Position numbers and translations under genes: made by a program
Shown: in pieces, positions 1 through 8,145 of the stretch
Layout of the letters: every line of letters starts with the position of its first letter
Numbering within the stretch: position 1 is the first letter of the stretch
The notes under the pieces: model-generated
What the model was told of the DNA's origin: nothing
The model's input: the letters and a program-made list of their open reading frames with translations, nothing else
The model's database searches: none
Origin: an uncultured Clostridia bacterium
Lineage (GTDB): Bacteria; Bacillota; Clostridia; TANB77; CAG-508
Assembly: GCA_948934525.1 (NCBI GenBank)
Contig: CAQZSK010000002.1
Coordinates: forward strand, 106,654-170,653
Reading direction: 5' to 3'
Length of the DNA: 64,000 nucleotides

Positions 1-933
1 GAAATTAATGGTTTAAAATCTAAAATAGAAGGCTTCAAAAAAATGCAAAATGAATTGAATAATATTTTAGAAATGAGTGAACTATTACAAATAGAACCAG
101 ATGAGGAAATGGCTAAAGAGGTTTTAAAATCTACTTTGCTAGTTGAAAAAGAAATCGAAAAGATAGAAATTACTACCTTATTATCTGGTAAATATGATAA
201 TAACAATGCGATTATAACTATTCATCCAGGAGCAGGAGGAACAGAAGCACAGGATTGGGCAGAAATGCTATATCGTATGTATAGTAGATGGTCAAATGCA
301 CACAATTATGAATTAAAAGAATTAGACTATTTAGAAGGTGATGAAGCTGGCTTAAAAAGTGTTACCTTTTCTGTTAATGGGGAATATGCCTATGGATATT
401 TGAAAGGTGAAATGGGAGTACATCGTTTAGTTAGAATTTCTCCTTTTGATGCAGGTGGAAGAAGGCATACTTCATTTGCTTCTATTGAAGTATTACCAGA
501 AATTACAGATGATATTGAATTAGATATTAATCCAGATGATATTAAAATGGATGTGTATAGAGCATCTGGAGCAGGAGGACAACATGTTAATAAAACTTCT
601 TCTGCAGTAAGATTAACACATGTTCCAACAGGTATTGTTGTAGCTTGTCAAACAGAACGTTCTCAGTTTCAAAATAAAGATACTGCAATGAAAATGTTAA
701 AATCAAAATTATTAAATTTAAAAGAAAAAGAACAAAAAGATACAATTGATGAATTGAAAGGTATTCAAATGGATATTGCTTGGGGAAGTCAAATTCGTTC
801 CTATGTATTTTGTCCATATACTTTAGTAAAAGATCATAGAACAAACCATGAAGTAGGAAATGTACAGTCTGTTATGGATGGAGAATTAGATGGATTTATT
901 GATTCCTATTTAAAATGGAATGTGCAAAAGTAA
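1..933 (+). CDS. prfB: Peptide chain release factor 2, 5' end outside window
   Basis: Class I release factor that recognises UGA/UAA and triggers peptide release on the ribosome. The reading frame is open from base 1, so the N-terminus lies upstream and is missing. The anticodon-mimic tripeptide SPF (in RISPFDAGG) marks it as RF2 rather than RF1, and the GGQ catalytic loop follows in SGAGGQHVNK. The C-terminal release-factor domain is complete. In many bacteria prfB itself needs a +1 frameshift near codon 25; that site, if present, is outside the window. This matters here because other genes in the window also appear to need +1 shifts. Confidence 0.97.
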   Translation, partial: EINGLKSKIEGFKKMQNELNNILEMSELLQIEPDEEMAKEVLKSTLLVEKEIEKIEITTLLSGKYDNNNAIITIHPGAGGTEAQDWAEMLYRMYSRWSNAHNYELKELDYLEGDEAGLKSVTFSVNGEYAYGYLKGEMGVHRLVRISPFDAGGRRHTSFASIEVLPEITDDIELDINPDDIKMDVYRASGAGGQHVNKTSSAVRLTHVPTGIVVACQTERSQFQNKDTAMKMLKSKLLNLKEKEQKDTIDELKGIQMDIAWGSQIRSYVFCPYTLVKDHRTNHEVGNVQSVMDGELDGFIDSYLKWNVQK

Positions 934-1029
934 ATAATTAGAACAAAAAATAGATAAAAAGAATATGATATACAAGTCAAATTTAGAATTAAATTGGCTT
1001 GTATTTTTTTTAATAAGGACTCTGATTTT

Positions 1030-1752
1030 ATGAAAGTAGTTAAATTTGGAGGAAGTTCACTTGCTAATGATGAAAATTTAAGAAAAGCTGCACAAAAGAT
1101 AATTCAATTTTTGAAGGAAGGACAAAAAGTTGTAGCTATTTTATCAGCACAAGGAAAAACAACAGACACATTATTAGAAGATGCCAAAAAATTAAGCAAT
1201 CATCCAAATAAAAGAGAATTGGATATGCTAATATCTGTAGGAGAGCAAATATCTATTAGTAAATTTGCTATTCTTCTAAATGAAATGGGCTATAGAACTA
1301 TTTCATTAACAGGAGAACAAGCAGGTATTATAACAGATGAAAATCATACAAAAGCTAAAATACAAGAAATTTATACAGATAGAATTGAGAAAGAGTTAGA
1401 AGTAAATGATATTGTTGTTATTGCGGGATTTCAGGGGGTAGATAGAGATGGCAATATTACTACTTTAGGTAGAAATGGATCCGATACAAGTGCAATTGCA
1501 ATAACAGCAGCTTTAGATCAAAGAGAATGTTATATTTTTACAGATATAGATGGTATTTATGATAAAGATCCTAATCAATATTTGGATGCAAAAAAATTAA
1601 ATATCATATCATATGAAGAGATGAATAAACTTGCACAAAGTGGGGCAAAAGTATTACATGATAGATGTGTAAAAATAGCTCAAAAGTATAATATTAAAAT
1701 TATTGTCCAATCTACATTTAGTGATAATGAAGGTTCTGTTGTGCAAAAATAA
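1030..1752 (+). CDS. Aspartokinase, catalytic domain only
   Basis: Amino-acid kinase family enzyme, 240 aa, predicted to phosphorylate aspartate in the lysine/threonine/methionine pathway. The N-terminal KFGGSSLA nucleotide motif, SVGEQIS, GFQGVDRDGNITTLGRNGSDTSA and the GAKVLHDR region are all typical. The family usually has about 400 aa with two ACT regulatory domains; this protein ends after the kinase domain, so allosteric control by lysine is not expected from this chain. I chose ATG 1030 over an upstream in-frame codon at 994 because the protein then begins directly with the conserved KVVKFGG strand and AAGGAC lies just upstream. Confidence 0.85.
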   Translation: MKVVKFGGSSLANDENLRKAAQKIIQFLKEGQKVVAILSAQGKTTDTLLEDAKKLSNHPNKRELDMLISVGEQISISKFAILLNEMGYRTISLTGEQAGIITDENHTKAKIQEIYTDRIEKELEVNDIVVIAGFQGVDRDGNITTLGRNGSDTSAIAITAALDQRECYIFTDIDGIYDKDPNQYLDAKKLNIISYEEMNKLAQSGAKVLHDRCVKIAQKYNIKIIVQSTFSDNEGSVVQK

Positions 1753-1848
1753 TTATGTCAGATGGACAAAATATAAAGAAAATAGTTCTAAATAAGACAA
1801 GGCCTGAATATAATAAGATTAGACTTATTTTTGAAGGAGTGGTACAAA

Positions 1849-2150
1849 TGCCAATAGATGAAAGAAAAACTATGTCAAGCATGACAAATGTAATTCAAAA
1901 TATTATTTTGGAAAACAGAGAAAAATTAAATATCTCAGGAGTCTTAGATGTTCTGAGTTTTGATGATCAAATAGTTATTTTAGAAACGGAGTTAGGATTA
2001 TTAACAGTTAAAGGAGAAAATTTAAGGATTAATAAATTAAGTCTTGACACATCTGAAGTTACTGTAGATGGAGAAATCTATCAACTAGCATATAGTGAGA
2101 AGGAAAACATGGAAAAAGGTGGAAGTTTCTTAAATAAAATATTCAAATAG
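1849..2150 (+). CDS. yabP: YabP-family sporulation protein
   Basis: A 100-aa protein of the YabP/YqfC family, needed for spore formation in Bacillus. The start at 1849 is set by a strong GAAGGAG site; the frame is open upstream to 1755 but without a good start. Length matches B. subtilis YabP. It is followed 35 bp later by yabQ, the conserved neighbour in spore formers, so the pair is good evidence that this organism sporulates. Confidence 0.85.
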
Positions 2151-2185
2151 TATTAAGATTCATATAGCAAAAGGAGGGAAGAGGA

Positions 2186-2701
2186 ATGCAAGAAGTTTAT
2201 AACCAACTATTTTGCTTAGTTATATTTAGTATAACTGGAATTTTGATAGGAGTACTATTCGATATATTTAGAATATTGAGGAAAAGTTTTCATACAGTAG
2301 ATTGGATAACCTATATGCAAGATATCTTATTTTGGATACTAGCTGGTGGTCTTATGTTATTTTCCATTTTTACTTTTAATAATGGCGAAATTAGAAGTTA
2401 CGTATTTATTGGGATTCTAATAGGTATTATTATCTATATGTTAGCAATTAGTAGATTTTTTATAAAATCTTCTGTAACAGTTATTGAATTTTTAAAGAAA
2501 ATTCTTTCATATCCTATTCATTTAATACAAAAGATTATAAAAATAATAATTATGAATCCCATCTTATTTACAATAAAAAAAGGAAAAGGAATTGCTAAAT
2601 CTACACATAAAAAATTACATAATTTTACAAAAAAAGACAAAAAGCCTAGAAAAGCAAATAAAAAATTTAAAGAAAAAGAAGGAATTTTACAAAAAATGTA
2701 G
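2186..2701 (+). CDS. yabQ: YabQ-family spore cortex protein
   Basis: Membrane protein of 171 aa with several hydrophobic helices in the first 110 residues and a very Lys-rich tail. In Bacillus YabQ is required for spore cortex synthesis and sits in the forespore membrane. The start follows AAGGAGGGAAGAGG. Position between yabP and a divIC-like gene is the classical spore-former order, here without the yabO/hslR gene often found between. Confidence 0.85.
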   Translation: MQEVYNQLFCLVIFSITGILIGVLFDIFRILRKSFHTVDWITYMQDILFWILAGGLMLFSIFTFNNGEIRSYVFIGILIGIIIYMLAISRFFIKSSVTVIEFLKKILSYPIHLIQKIIKIIIMNPILFTIKKGKGIAKSTHKKLHNFTKKDKKPRKANKKFKEKEGILQKM

Positions 2702-2758
2702 AAAAAATAAATAAGGTATGTTATAATCATATCATAAATTTGATTAAGGGATGCACAG

Positions 2759-3040
2759 ATGAAAAATACCAAAAATAAAAGTTTATTAAAAAAAGTTTTG
2801 TTTATAGGAATTATTATATATGTTGTTTATACATTTTTTGCACAGCAAAAAATGTTAAATGTATATCAAGCTGATCAAAAGCGCTATAGTCAACAAATTG
2901 CAGAAGCTCAAGAGCAACAAGAAGAGTTAAAAACAACAAAAGAGAATATTAACTCAAAAGAGTATGTTGAAGAAGTAGCAAGAGAGAAGTTAGATATGTA
3001 TCTACCAAATGAAAGAGTATATATTGATATTAGTAAGTAA
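2759..3040 (+). CDS. divIC: DivIC/FtsB-like septum formation initiator
   Basis: Short bitopic protein of 93 aa with one N-terminal membrane segment (about residues 12-28) followed by a Gln/Glu/Lys-rich coiled coil and the typical end VAREKLDMYLPNERVYIDI. FtsB/DivIC proteins act with FtsL and DivIB in the division complex. Downstream of yabQ as in Bacillus. The sequence ends just before a short stem-loop terminator. Confidence 0.85.
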   Translation: MKNTKNKSLLKKVLFIGIIIYVVYTFFAQQKMLNVYQADQKRYSQQIAEAQEQQEELKTTKENINSKEYVEEVAREKLDMYLPNERVYIDISK

Positions 3041-3044
3041 AATA

Positions 3045-3070
3045 GAGGAGGCATTTTAATTGCCTCTTTG
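3045..3070 (+). terminator. Terminator after divIC
   Basis: GAGGC, a 9-nt loop and GCCTC followed by a T run, 5-30 bp after the divIC stop codon. It separates the yabP-yabQ-divIC unit from rho. Confidence 0.6.
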
Positions 3071-3211
3071 TCTAGTATATGTTAAGTTATTTTTTATCTA
3101 TTTAAATCATTAATTTATATCTATTATTTCCAAGTAAAACATAAGTTATAAAATTTTATATAAATCAAGAAAAATAGTATTATGCATATAATACTTAAAT
3201 AGGGGGCAAAT

Positions 3212-4570
3212 ATGGATTTTGAAAATTGTACATTGGTAGAATTACGACAAATTGCAAAAGAAAAAGGAGTAAAAAATACTTCAAAAATGAAGAAAGAAGA
3301 ATTAATACAAGAATTATCTAGTTTAGAAAATGAAAAGGAAAGAAATACAGGAGATATACAAGAGACAGAAGAGGCTAATTATGTGGAAAATAGTAAAGAC
3401 TTAACATCTAACGTTGACACAGAAGGTGGATATAAAGTAACAAATGCTGATGATCAAATTGTAGAAGGCATTTTAGAAGTATTACCTGATGGATATGGTT
3501 TCTTACGAGGAGAAAACTATTTATCTACACCAAAAGATGTTTATGTTTCTCCTGTCCAAATTAGAAGATTTAGGTTGGACAAGGGTGATAAGATAAAAGG
3601 TATTTCTAGACTTCCAAAAGAGGGAGAAAAGTTTCCAGCACTTATTTATGTAGGAGAAGTAAATGGAGAAGCACCTGAAAAAGCTTATAGACGAACAAAA
3701 TTTGATGATTTAATTCCAATATATCCAAATGAAAGAATTCGTTTGGAAACAGTTCCTATAGAATATGCTATGAGAATAATTGACCTAATGTCGCCAATTG
3801 GAAAAGGGCAAAGAGGAATGATTGTTGCACCTCCAAAGGTTGGTAAAACTACTCTTCTTAAAAAAATAGCAAATAGTATTACTACTAATAATCCAGAAGT
3901 AGAATTGATTGTTTTATTAATAGATGAACGTCCAGAAGAAGTAACTGATATGAGAAGAAGTATTAAGGGAGATGTTATTTATTCTACTTTTGATGAATTA
4001 CCTGAACACCATGTAAAAGTAGCAGAAATGGTATTAGAAAGAGCAAAAAGGTTAACTGAACAAAAGAAGGATGTTGTTATATTATTGGATAGTATTACTC
4101 GTTTAGCAAGAGCTTATAACTTAGTTATTCCATCTTCTGGTAGAACATTATCAGGTGGTTTAGATCCTAGTGCCTTACATAAACCTAAGAAATTCTTTGG
4201 AGCAGCAAGAAATATTGAAAATGGGGGAAGCCTAACCATTTTAGCTACAGCATTAATAGAAACAGGTAGCAGAATGGATGATGTCATTTTTGAAGAATTC
4301 AAGGGAACAGGCAACATGGAAGTTCACTTAGATAGAAAATTATCTGAAAAGAGAATTTTTCCTGCAATTGATATTAACAAATCTGGTACTAGACGTGAAG
4401 AATTATTATTAGATCAAAAAGAATTAGAGACAGTATTTGCTTTAAGAAAAGCAATGTCAACAATGTCTGTTGCTGATATAACTGAGGAGCTAATTACTGA
4501 AATCATGACAACTAAAACAAATCAAGAATTTTTAGAAAAAATGGCATTATTTTTGAAGAATGTGAAATAA
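3212..4570 (+). CDS. rho: Transcription termination factor Rho
   Basis: RNA-dependent hexameric helicase that ends transcription at Rho sites, 452 aa. Rho_N SAP-like domain at about residues 1-40, a cold-shock-like RNA-binding domain at about 80-150, Walker A APPKVGKTTLL near residue 206, Walker B VILLDSITRLARAYN and the Q-loop/R-loop region FFGAARNIENGGS. A short charged linker separates the first two domains. The start follows AGGGGG. The gene ends 30 bp before the left repeat of the inserted phage, so the phage sits just beyond rho without breaking it. Confidence 0.97.
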   Translation: MDFENCTLVELRQIAKEKGVKNTSKMKKEELIQELSSLENEKERNTGDIQETEEANYVENSKDLTSNVDTEGGYKVTNADDQIVEGILEVLPDGYGFLRGENYLSTPKDVYVSPVQIRRFRLDKGDKIKGISRLPKEGEKFPALIYVGEVNGEAPEKAYRRTKFDDLIPIYPNERIRLETVPIEYAMRIIDLMSPIGKGQRGMIVAPPKVGKTTLLKKIANSITTNNPEVELIVLLIDERPEEVTDMRRSIKGDVIYSTFDELPEHHVKVAEMVLERAKRLTEQKKDVVILLDSITRLARAYNLVIPSSGRTLSGGLDPSALHKPKKFFGAARNIENGGSLTILATALIETGSRMDDVIFEEFKGTGNMEVHLDRKLSEKRIFPAIDINKSGTRREELLLDQKELETVFALRKAMSTMSVADITEELITEIMTTKTNQEFLEKMALFLKNVK

Positions 4571-4599
4571 TATCATATTCAATAAGTTATAGAATTTAA

Positions 4600-4671
4600 A
4601 TAAGGGGAAGAGCCTAGTAATAGGCTCTAAGCCTATAATTTATATAAGTATAATTGCGCAAAATGTAAGTT
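4600..4671 (+). repeat. attL direct repeat of the prophage
   Basis: 72-bp copy matched by 12791-12862 with three mismatches. It begins with a stem-loop (GAGCCTA, loop GTAA, TAGGCTC) and ends with the left arm ATTGCGCAAAA and centre TGTAAG of a Xer-type core (4653-4669). To the right of the centre the sequence differs from attR, marking the crossover. The stem-loop may also act as the rho terminator, although no long T run follows. Confidence 0.85.
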
Positions 4672-4841
4672 GAGTGATTAAAATTTAATTTTACAATTAC
4701 TGTAAAAAGTTGTCGAAAAAGTGATGACTTTTATTTTTTTTGTATTTCTTTATTTAATATAAAAAAATAGTTTATGTATATTGTTACTGAATATAGTTTG
4801 TTTTTATATTTGTTTCTTTGTTTTGTTATTCTTGCAATAAA

Positions 4842-4915
4842 AAAATAACAGATAAAATGTATTTCTTGAAAATAATATACATAATATCTGTTATATTTTA
4901 TTTTTTTGTAATTTT
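4842..4915. terminator. Bidirectional stem-loop terminator
   Basis: An inverted repeat built on AACAGATA and TATCTGTT, flanked by an A run on the left and T run on the right, so it can end transcripts from either side. It separates the rho/attL side from the first phage promoter. Confidence 0.5.
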
Positions 4916-4928
4916 TTTATTGGTCTAT

Positions 4929-4958
4929 TTGACAATACTGTCGATAGTGTGCTATTAT
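4929..4958 (+). promoter_or_regulatory. Promoter with operator for the RHH repressor gene
   Basis: TTGACA (4929-4934), 18-bp spacer and TATTAT (4953-4958). The spacer holds ACTGTCGATAGT (4937-4948), a near match to the perfect palindrome in the promoter at 5163. Two related operators flanking the repressor gene point to autoregulation. Confidence 0.7.
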
Positions 4959-4980
4959 GTTTATAAAAAAGGAGAAAAAA

Positions 4981-5166
4981 ATGTCTAGAAATTATCGAAA
5001 AGAAGCTGAGTGGCAGAAACAAAAATATAAAAGAATTGAGTTGAGAGTAGATAAAAAATTAGGTGAAGAATTTATTGATTTGTTAGAAAGCAAAGGGATT
5101 TCAAGAAATGATTGGGGTACAGAACAGATAAAAAGATTTTTGAAAAATAATAAGAAAAATGCTTGA
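4981..5166 (+). CDS. Ribbon-helix-helix type small repressor
   Basis: A basic protein of 61 aa from ATG 4981, preceded by AAAAAAGGAG. The central pattern KRIELRVDKKLGEEF followed by two helices (IDLLESKGISR, WGTEQIKRFLKN) fits the Arc/MetJ ribbon-helix-helix fold, whose beta strand reads operator DNA as a dimer. It lies between two promoters that both carry ACTGTCGAYAGT-like palindromes, so it most likely represses itself and the following gene. The stop codon overlaps the -35 box of the second promoter. Family assignment rests on pattern only. Confidence 0.65.
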   Translation: MSRNYRKEAEWQKQKYKRIELRVDKKLGEEFIDLLESKGISRNDWGTEQIKRFLKNNKKNA

Positions 5167-5191
5167 CATACTGTCGACAGTATGGTATAAT
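5163..5191 (+). promoter_or_regulatory. Consensus promoter with palindromic operator
   Basis: TTGACA, 17-bp spacer, TATAAT. The spacer is almost filled by the perfect palindrome ATACTGTCGACAGTAT, so a dimeric repressor bound here would block RNA polymerase. It drives the 111-aa gene at 5251. Confidence 0.8.
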
Positions 5192-5250
5192 ATTATTAAT
5201 AAAAGAGATAAGACTAGAGCAAATGCCTAGCACTCTGTAGGAGAAAGATT

Positions 5251-5586
5251 ATGAAAGAATTAAATAAAGAAGAATTAGTAAAAAAAGCTTTTGCTGGATA
5301 TGTTGAATATGCAGACAATGAAAATAAGGTAGTTGTTGATTTGAATGGGTTTGATGAAGAAATAAAAGAATATTTATTAAGTAAACATATTGATGATGAA
5401 GATTATGTTTATTATGATGACGAAGAATATGATGACTTAGGAATTGAATTGAATAAATTATTAGTAAAAGTGTTTAAAGATAACGGTTATGTCGTTTATA
5501 GTTCTGGGGATATTTATGCTGAGGATGGAAAGTTTATAACAGTCTCTTCAGATACCAATATTGCAATTAAAGAAGAATTAGTATAG
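5251..5586 (+). CDS. Acidic hypothetical phage protein
   Basis: A 111-aa strongly acidic protein (runs of Asp/Glu/Tyr around residues 46-70), no membrane segment and no family that I recognise. GTAGGAGAAAG precedes the start. It is controlled by the palindrome promoter at 5163. Its charge would be compatible with a DNA mimic or an anti-repressor, but that is only a guess from composition. Confidence 0.6.
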   Translation: MKELNKEELVKKAFAGYVEYADNENKVVVDLNGFDEEIKEYLLSKHIDDEDYVYYDDEEYDDLGIELNKLLVKVFKDNGYVVYSSGDIYAEDGKFITVSSDTNIAIKEELV

Positions 5587-5712
5587 ATTATATAATTCCT
5601 TTTAATATATTAGAACTTTAGTTTTAAACAAAAAATTATTGTTAAATGAAAGTTTTAAAGACAATTAAATAAATATGTAAATAAAAAATAAAATTATATT
5701 AATGTATAGAAT

Positions 5713-5780
5713 GACGGTTAACTGCGCCCCTGTGTATTTGCATACACTAAAATGGGGGCTCAACTAACCGTCTTTTTTTT
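5713..5780 (+). terminator. Long nested stem-loop with T8 tail
   Basis: Outer stem GACGGTTA/TAACCGTC, middle stem GCCCC/GGGGGC and inner stem around TGTGTAT/ATACAC, followed by eight T. It is a strong intrinsic terminator for the 5251 gene. Its length is greater than needed for termination, so a second role as phage packaging or replication signal is possible. Confidence 0.7.
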
Positions 5781-6009
5781 GAGATGGCTCTGCTCCCAAC
5801 AAGGGGTGCAAAACCATCTCTGTTATATAATATGCTATTACTAGTTATTATATGCTATTAATTTAATTATCTTAGATTAAATGGTCTAGATTAAGTTCTA
5901 AGTAGGTTCTTTATTAAATAATTATCTAATTATATTTTTTCTTATTTTGCGTGATAAAACGACGCAACGTTTTAGTGAAAAGCCTCGCTGGCGTTTGAAG
6001 TGGTTTTAT
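5781..6009. other. Gene-free structured region between phage transcripts
   Basis: Second stem-loop at 5781-5820 (GAGATGG/CCATCTC with an inner GCTCCC/GGGGTGC) right after the T8 tail, then AT-rich DNA, then a third inverted repeat at 5954-6009 (ATAAAACGAC against GTGGTTTTAT, one mismatch). No convincing ORF. Filamentous phages carry packaging signals and complementary-strand origins as intergenic hairpins; this cluster is a candidate, as is the one at 11159. Confidence 0.5.
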
Positions 6010-6015
6010 ATGTCT

Positions 6016-6534
6016 CTATCTTTTTATATCTTCTTGTAATATTATTTCTAATTTTTCTATATTGTAAGTATTGTTTGCTTCTATTCTATGTAGTGGAATA
6101 TTTACTTTTTGAAATAAATTGTCTTTAAAATTATCTATTTGTTTTGCTTTTTTTGTATTGTGTGTGTAGTCATCTAATTCTATGCAAGAAACTATTTTAC
6201 AATTTTTGTTGTTTACTATTGTAAAATCAACACTTCTTGATTTGATTCTATTTCTGTCTGTAGTATTGTTGTCAGATACCTGTATAATTTTTTCTAGGTC
6301 AACTTGCGTAAATATTGTTAGTTGTAATTTGTCTGTTACTTTTTTTAGTTCTCTATAAAATATTAATTCTGTTTGTGTCATAATATAGTGTTTGGTTGTG
6401 TACTTTGATAAATTTATGTTTTTTTGATTTGAAATAGTAGGTTGTTCTATTGTTTGATTATTTTTATTTATTATGGTTTTGTCTATTACTAATATGATAA
6501 TTACAAATATTATTCCTATGATTAAAAATTGCAT
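6016..6534 (-). CDS. Membrane-anchored DUF2726-type protein
   Basis: A 172-aa protein with an N-terminal membrane helix (residues 3-20) and a cytoplasmic DUF2726-like domain: an aromatic/acidic start TQTELIFYRELKKV, then SVDFTIVNNKNCKIVSCIELDDYTHN, and LHRIEAN near the end. The IELDD core resembles restriction-endonuclease-fold proteins, and DUF2726 domains are often joined to nuclease or topoisomerase zinc-finger modules. It is co-transcribed with the upstream Xre-type regulator (3-bp gap). Its presence in an inovirus, on the opposite strand to the virion genes, suggests a lysogenic accessory function such as exclusion. That function is inference. Confidence 0.65.
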   Translation of the reverse strand: MQFLIIGIIFVIIILVIDKTIINKNNQTIEQPTISNQKNINLSKYTTKHYIMTQTELIFYRELKKVTDKLQLTIFTQVDLEKIIQVSDNNTTDRNRIKSRSVDFTIVNNKNCKIVSCIELDDYTHNTKKAKQIDNFKDNLFQKVNIPLHRIEANNTYNIEKLEIILQEDIKR

Positions 6535-6537
6535 TTC

Positions 6538-6759
6538 TTATTTCTCCTTTATAAATTCTTTTCTATTAGTTCTTTCTAATATGTAATCTGTACTGGTGTT
6601 GTAAAAATCTGCTAATTTGATTAGACAGTCTAATGGAATATCTCTTTGTCCACTTTCATATCTAGCATATTGTTGTTGTTTCATTTTTAGTATATTAGCT
6701 ATATTTGTTTGTTTTAGGTCTTTGTCTTCTCTTAATTCTCTTAATCTTTTTAAGAACAT
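6538..6759 (-). CDS. Xre-type (Cro/CI) repressor
   Basis: A 73-aa helix-turn-helix protein; LKQTNIANILKMKQQQYARYESGQRDIPLDCLIKLADFYNTSTDYIL is split here only for length and matches the HTH_3 pattern. The start at 6759 follows AGGAGA; the longer open frame to 6822 lacks a ribosome site. Divergent from the early phage genes and facing two palindromes at 6790-6835, it is the likely lysogeny switch. Confidence 0.85.
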   Translation of the reverse strand: MFLKRLRELREDKDLKQTNIANILKMKQQQYARYESGQRDIPLDCLIKLADFYNTSTDYILERTNRKEFIKEK

Positions 6760-6789
6760 AAAAATTTTCTCCTTTCCTATTGACATTTT

Positions 6790-6835
6790 AACCGAATGGT
6801 TGTAAGATATAAAAAGTAACAACTATATGGTTGTT
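6790..6835. promoter_or_regulatory. Two operator-like palindromes at the divergent switch
   Basis: AACC-GAAT-GGTT at 6790-6801 and AACAAC-TATATG-GTTGTT at 6818-6835. They share AAC and GTT half-sites and lie between the Xre repressor gene and the plus-strand early operon. Confidence 0.6.
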
Positions 6836-6910
6836 AAAATTTACTATTAGGAAGTGTACTGACCTGACGGTATTATTTCCTTTTAGTAGATTATTAGTCA
6901 GGAGGTACAT

Positions 6911-7093
6911 ATGAATAAAGAAAAATATAAAACTAATTGTTTTGGCTATTGTATCACACGAAGTGGAGGTATTAAATGTTCTGCTTTGTTGAAGATAGAT
7001 TGTCAGAATTGTAAGTTTTTTAAAAGTAGAAGTGATTATATTAAGAATGTATTACCATTACAGTATAAAGAAGTCAGGGGGTGTATAACATAA
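6911..7093 (+). CDS. Small Cys-rich protein
   Basis: 60 aa with six cysteines, including CFGYC and CQNCKFF, which look like a small zinc-binding knuckle. A good AGTCAGGAGG site precedes the start. First gene of the plus-strand early operon; three genes here share a GTCAGG-type ribosome site. Function not recognised; a small DNA- or RNA-binding regulator would fit. Confidence 0.6.
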   Translation: MNKEKYKTNCFGYCITRSGGIKCSALLKIDCQNCKFFKSRSDYIKNVLPLQYKEVRGCIT

Positions 7094-7302
7094 GTGATTT
7101 CAGCGTTGAAGAGAAAATGGATTTGTTATATTGTCTAAATGAGAGAAAAAATAATATTATTGTTAAAATACAATTCTTTAATGAGATGGTTAAAGGAAGA
7201 AGTTCTTATAGTTTAGAGATACTTAAGAGTTGTTTGTTGTCTTGTGAAAAAGACTTAGATAGTGTTAATTTATTAATATTAAAAGTACAAAATTTATTAT
7301 AG
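7081..7302 (+). CDS. Hypothetical phage early protein
   Basis: 73 aa with a GTG start at 7081, overlapping the end of the Cys-rich gene by 13 bp, and AGTCAGGGG just upstream. Predicted all-helical, with no membrane segment. It shows weak similarity of layout to the next 61-aa protein (short acidic start, then repeated Leu/Ile helices), so the two may be relatives. Confidence 0.5.
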   Translation: MYNISDFSVEEKMDLLYCLNERKNNIIVKIQFFNEMVKGRSSYSLEILKSCLLSCEKDLDSVNLLILKVQNLL

Positions 7303-7317
7303 TCAGGGGGTTTTTGT

Positions 7318-7503
7318 TTGGAAGTTAATTTTGATTCTTTAAGTGATAAAGAAAAGGTAAGTGTAGTTTCTGTCTTGATAGTTTTTAGAGATTCTGTTAG
7401 AGATGATATTGAAAAAATAGAAGATTCAAAAAATATTTTAAAAGATATTAATTTAATTTTAGAGAAAGTAATAGTTGGGGGGGGAAATTTAGATGAGGTG
7501 TAG
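7318..7503 (+). CDS. Hypothetical phage early protein
   Basis: 61 aa with a TTG start after AGTCAGGGGG. Predicted helical, acidic and soluble. It overlaps the next gene by 11 bp, implying translational coupling. No recognised family. Confidence 0.5.
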   Translation: MEVNFDSLSDKEKVSVVSVLIVFRDSVRDDIEKIEDSKNILKDINLILEKVIVGGGNLDEV

Positions 7504-7795
7504 TAATGAAGTTGTATTTAAAGGAATTGATGAGAGAGCAGGGGGAGTATTTAAGAATGACAAAGGGCAAGAAATAAAATACGATAAGGCTTTTTTTGTT
7601 CGTTTTGATGAAGAAGTTGAAGGGGAGTACCAGGAAAGAAAAGTAAAATTTTCAGGAAGTGATTCTGGTTTATATTCTAGATTTAAGTCATTAAAATCAT
7701 ATGATAGGATTAATCTTGTTTTTGATATTATATTGGGAAATAATTCTTGTAAGGCTACTGTTGTTGATTTTGTACAATTACCAAAGAAAAATTAG
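7493..7795 (+). CDS. Candidate single-stranded DNA-binding protein (gpV-like)
   Basis: 100 aa predicted to be mainly beta strand, with a GVFKNDKGQEIKYDKAFFVRF pattern and a Lys-rich middle. Position before the coat gene, size and beta-rich profile fit the inovirus ssDNA-binding protein that coats the progeny strand before assembly. No motif is diagnostic, so this is inference from size, fold pattern and gene order. A frame overlap with the upstream gene supports coupled synthesis. Confidence 0.5.
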   Translation: MRCSNEVVFKGIDERAGGVFKNDKGQEIKYDKAFFVRFDEEVEGEYQERKVKFSGSDSGLYSRFKSLKSYDRINLVFDIILGNNSCKATVVDFVQLPKKN

Positions 7796-7844
7796 TATAT
7801 TATTTTAAATAATATAAATACAAAGGAAAAAGGAGGAAAAGCTA

Positions 7845-8045
7845 ATGGAAAATACTGTTTCTGTAGTTGAAACAATTAAACCATTGACAGATGCTCTTAC
7901 TGCCTCTATCACTCCAGCGCAAATTGTTGCTATTATTGCTGGTGTAGTTGGTGTAGGTATGGGATTTGTCTTAATGTGGTTTGGAGTACGTAAAGGTATT
8001 TCTATTTTCAAAAAGGCTGTTATGAAAGGTAAAATTTCTGCCTAG
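7845..8045 (+). CDS. Major coat protein (pVIII-like)
   Basis: 66 aa with the classical layout of a filamentous phage major coat protein: an amphipathic N-terminal third (residues 1-22), a single Gly/Val/Ile-rich membrane helix (about 25-48), and a basic amphipathic C-terminus (RKGISIFKKAVMKGK) that would face the ssDNA. It has the best ribosome site in the element (AAGGAGGAAAAGCT), as expected for the most abundant virion protein. No cleavable signal peptide is obvious. Confidence 0.85.
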   Translation: MENTVSVVETIKPLTDALTASITPAQIVAIIAGVVGVGMGFVLMWFGVRKGISIFKKAVMKGKISA

Positions 8046-8145
8046 TTTTAAAAATACAAAAGATAAAGTAATTTTATATTTATTGTCAGGGTGTTGCGGG
8101 GGGAGTTTATCTTCTCGCTTTTTATTATTTATGTAAGAGGTATTT

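Noticed and set aside
1755..1848. N-terminal extension of YabP
   Set aside because: No ribosome site at 1755; ATG 1849 has GAAGGAG and gives the family length.
3939..4330. Antisense ORF inside rho (4114-4317) and similar antisense frames in other genes
   Set aside because: They follow the codon structure of the opposite-strand conserved gene and have no signals of their own.
5161..5191. LexA box reading of the ACTGTCGACAGT palindrome
   Set aside because: It lacks the GAAC/GTTC core of Gram-positive LexA sites; an RHH repressor operator fits better.
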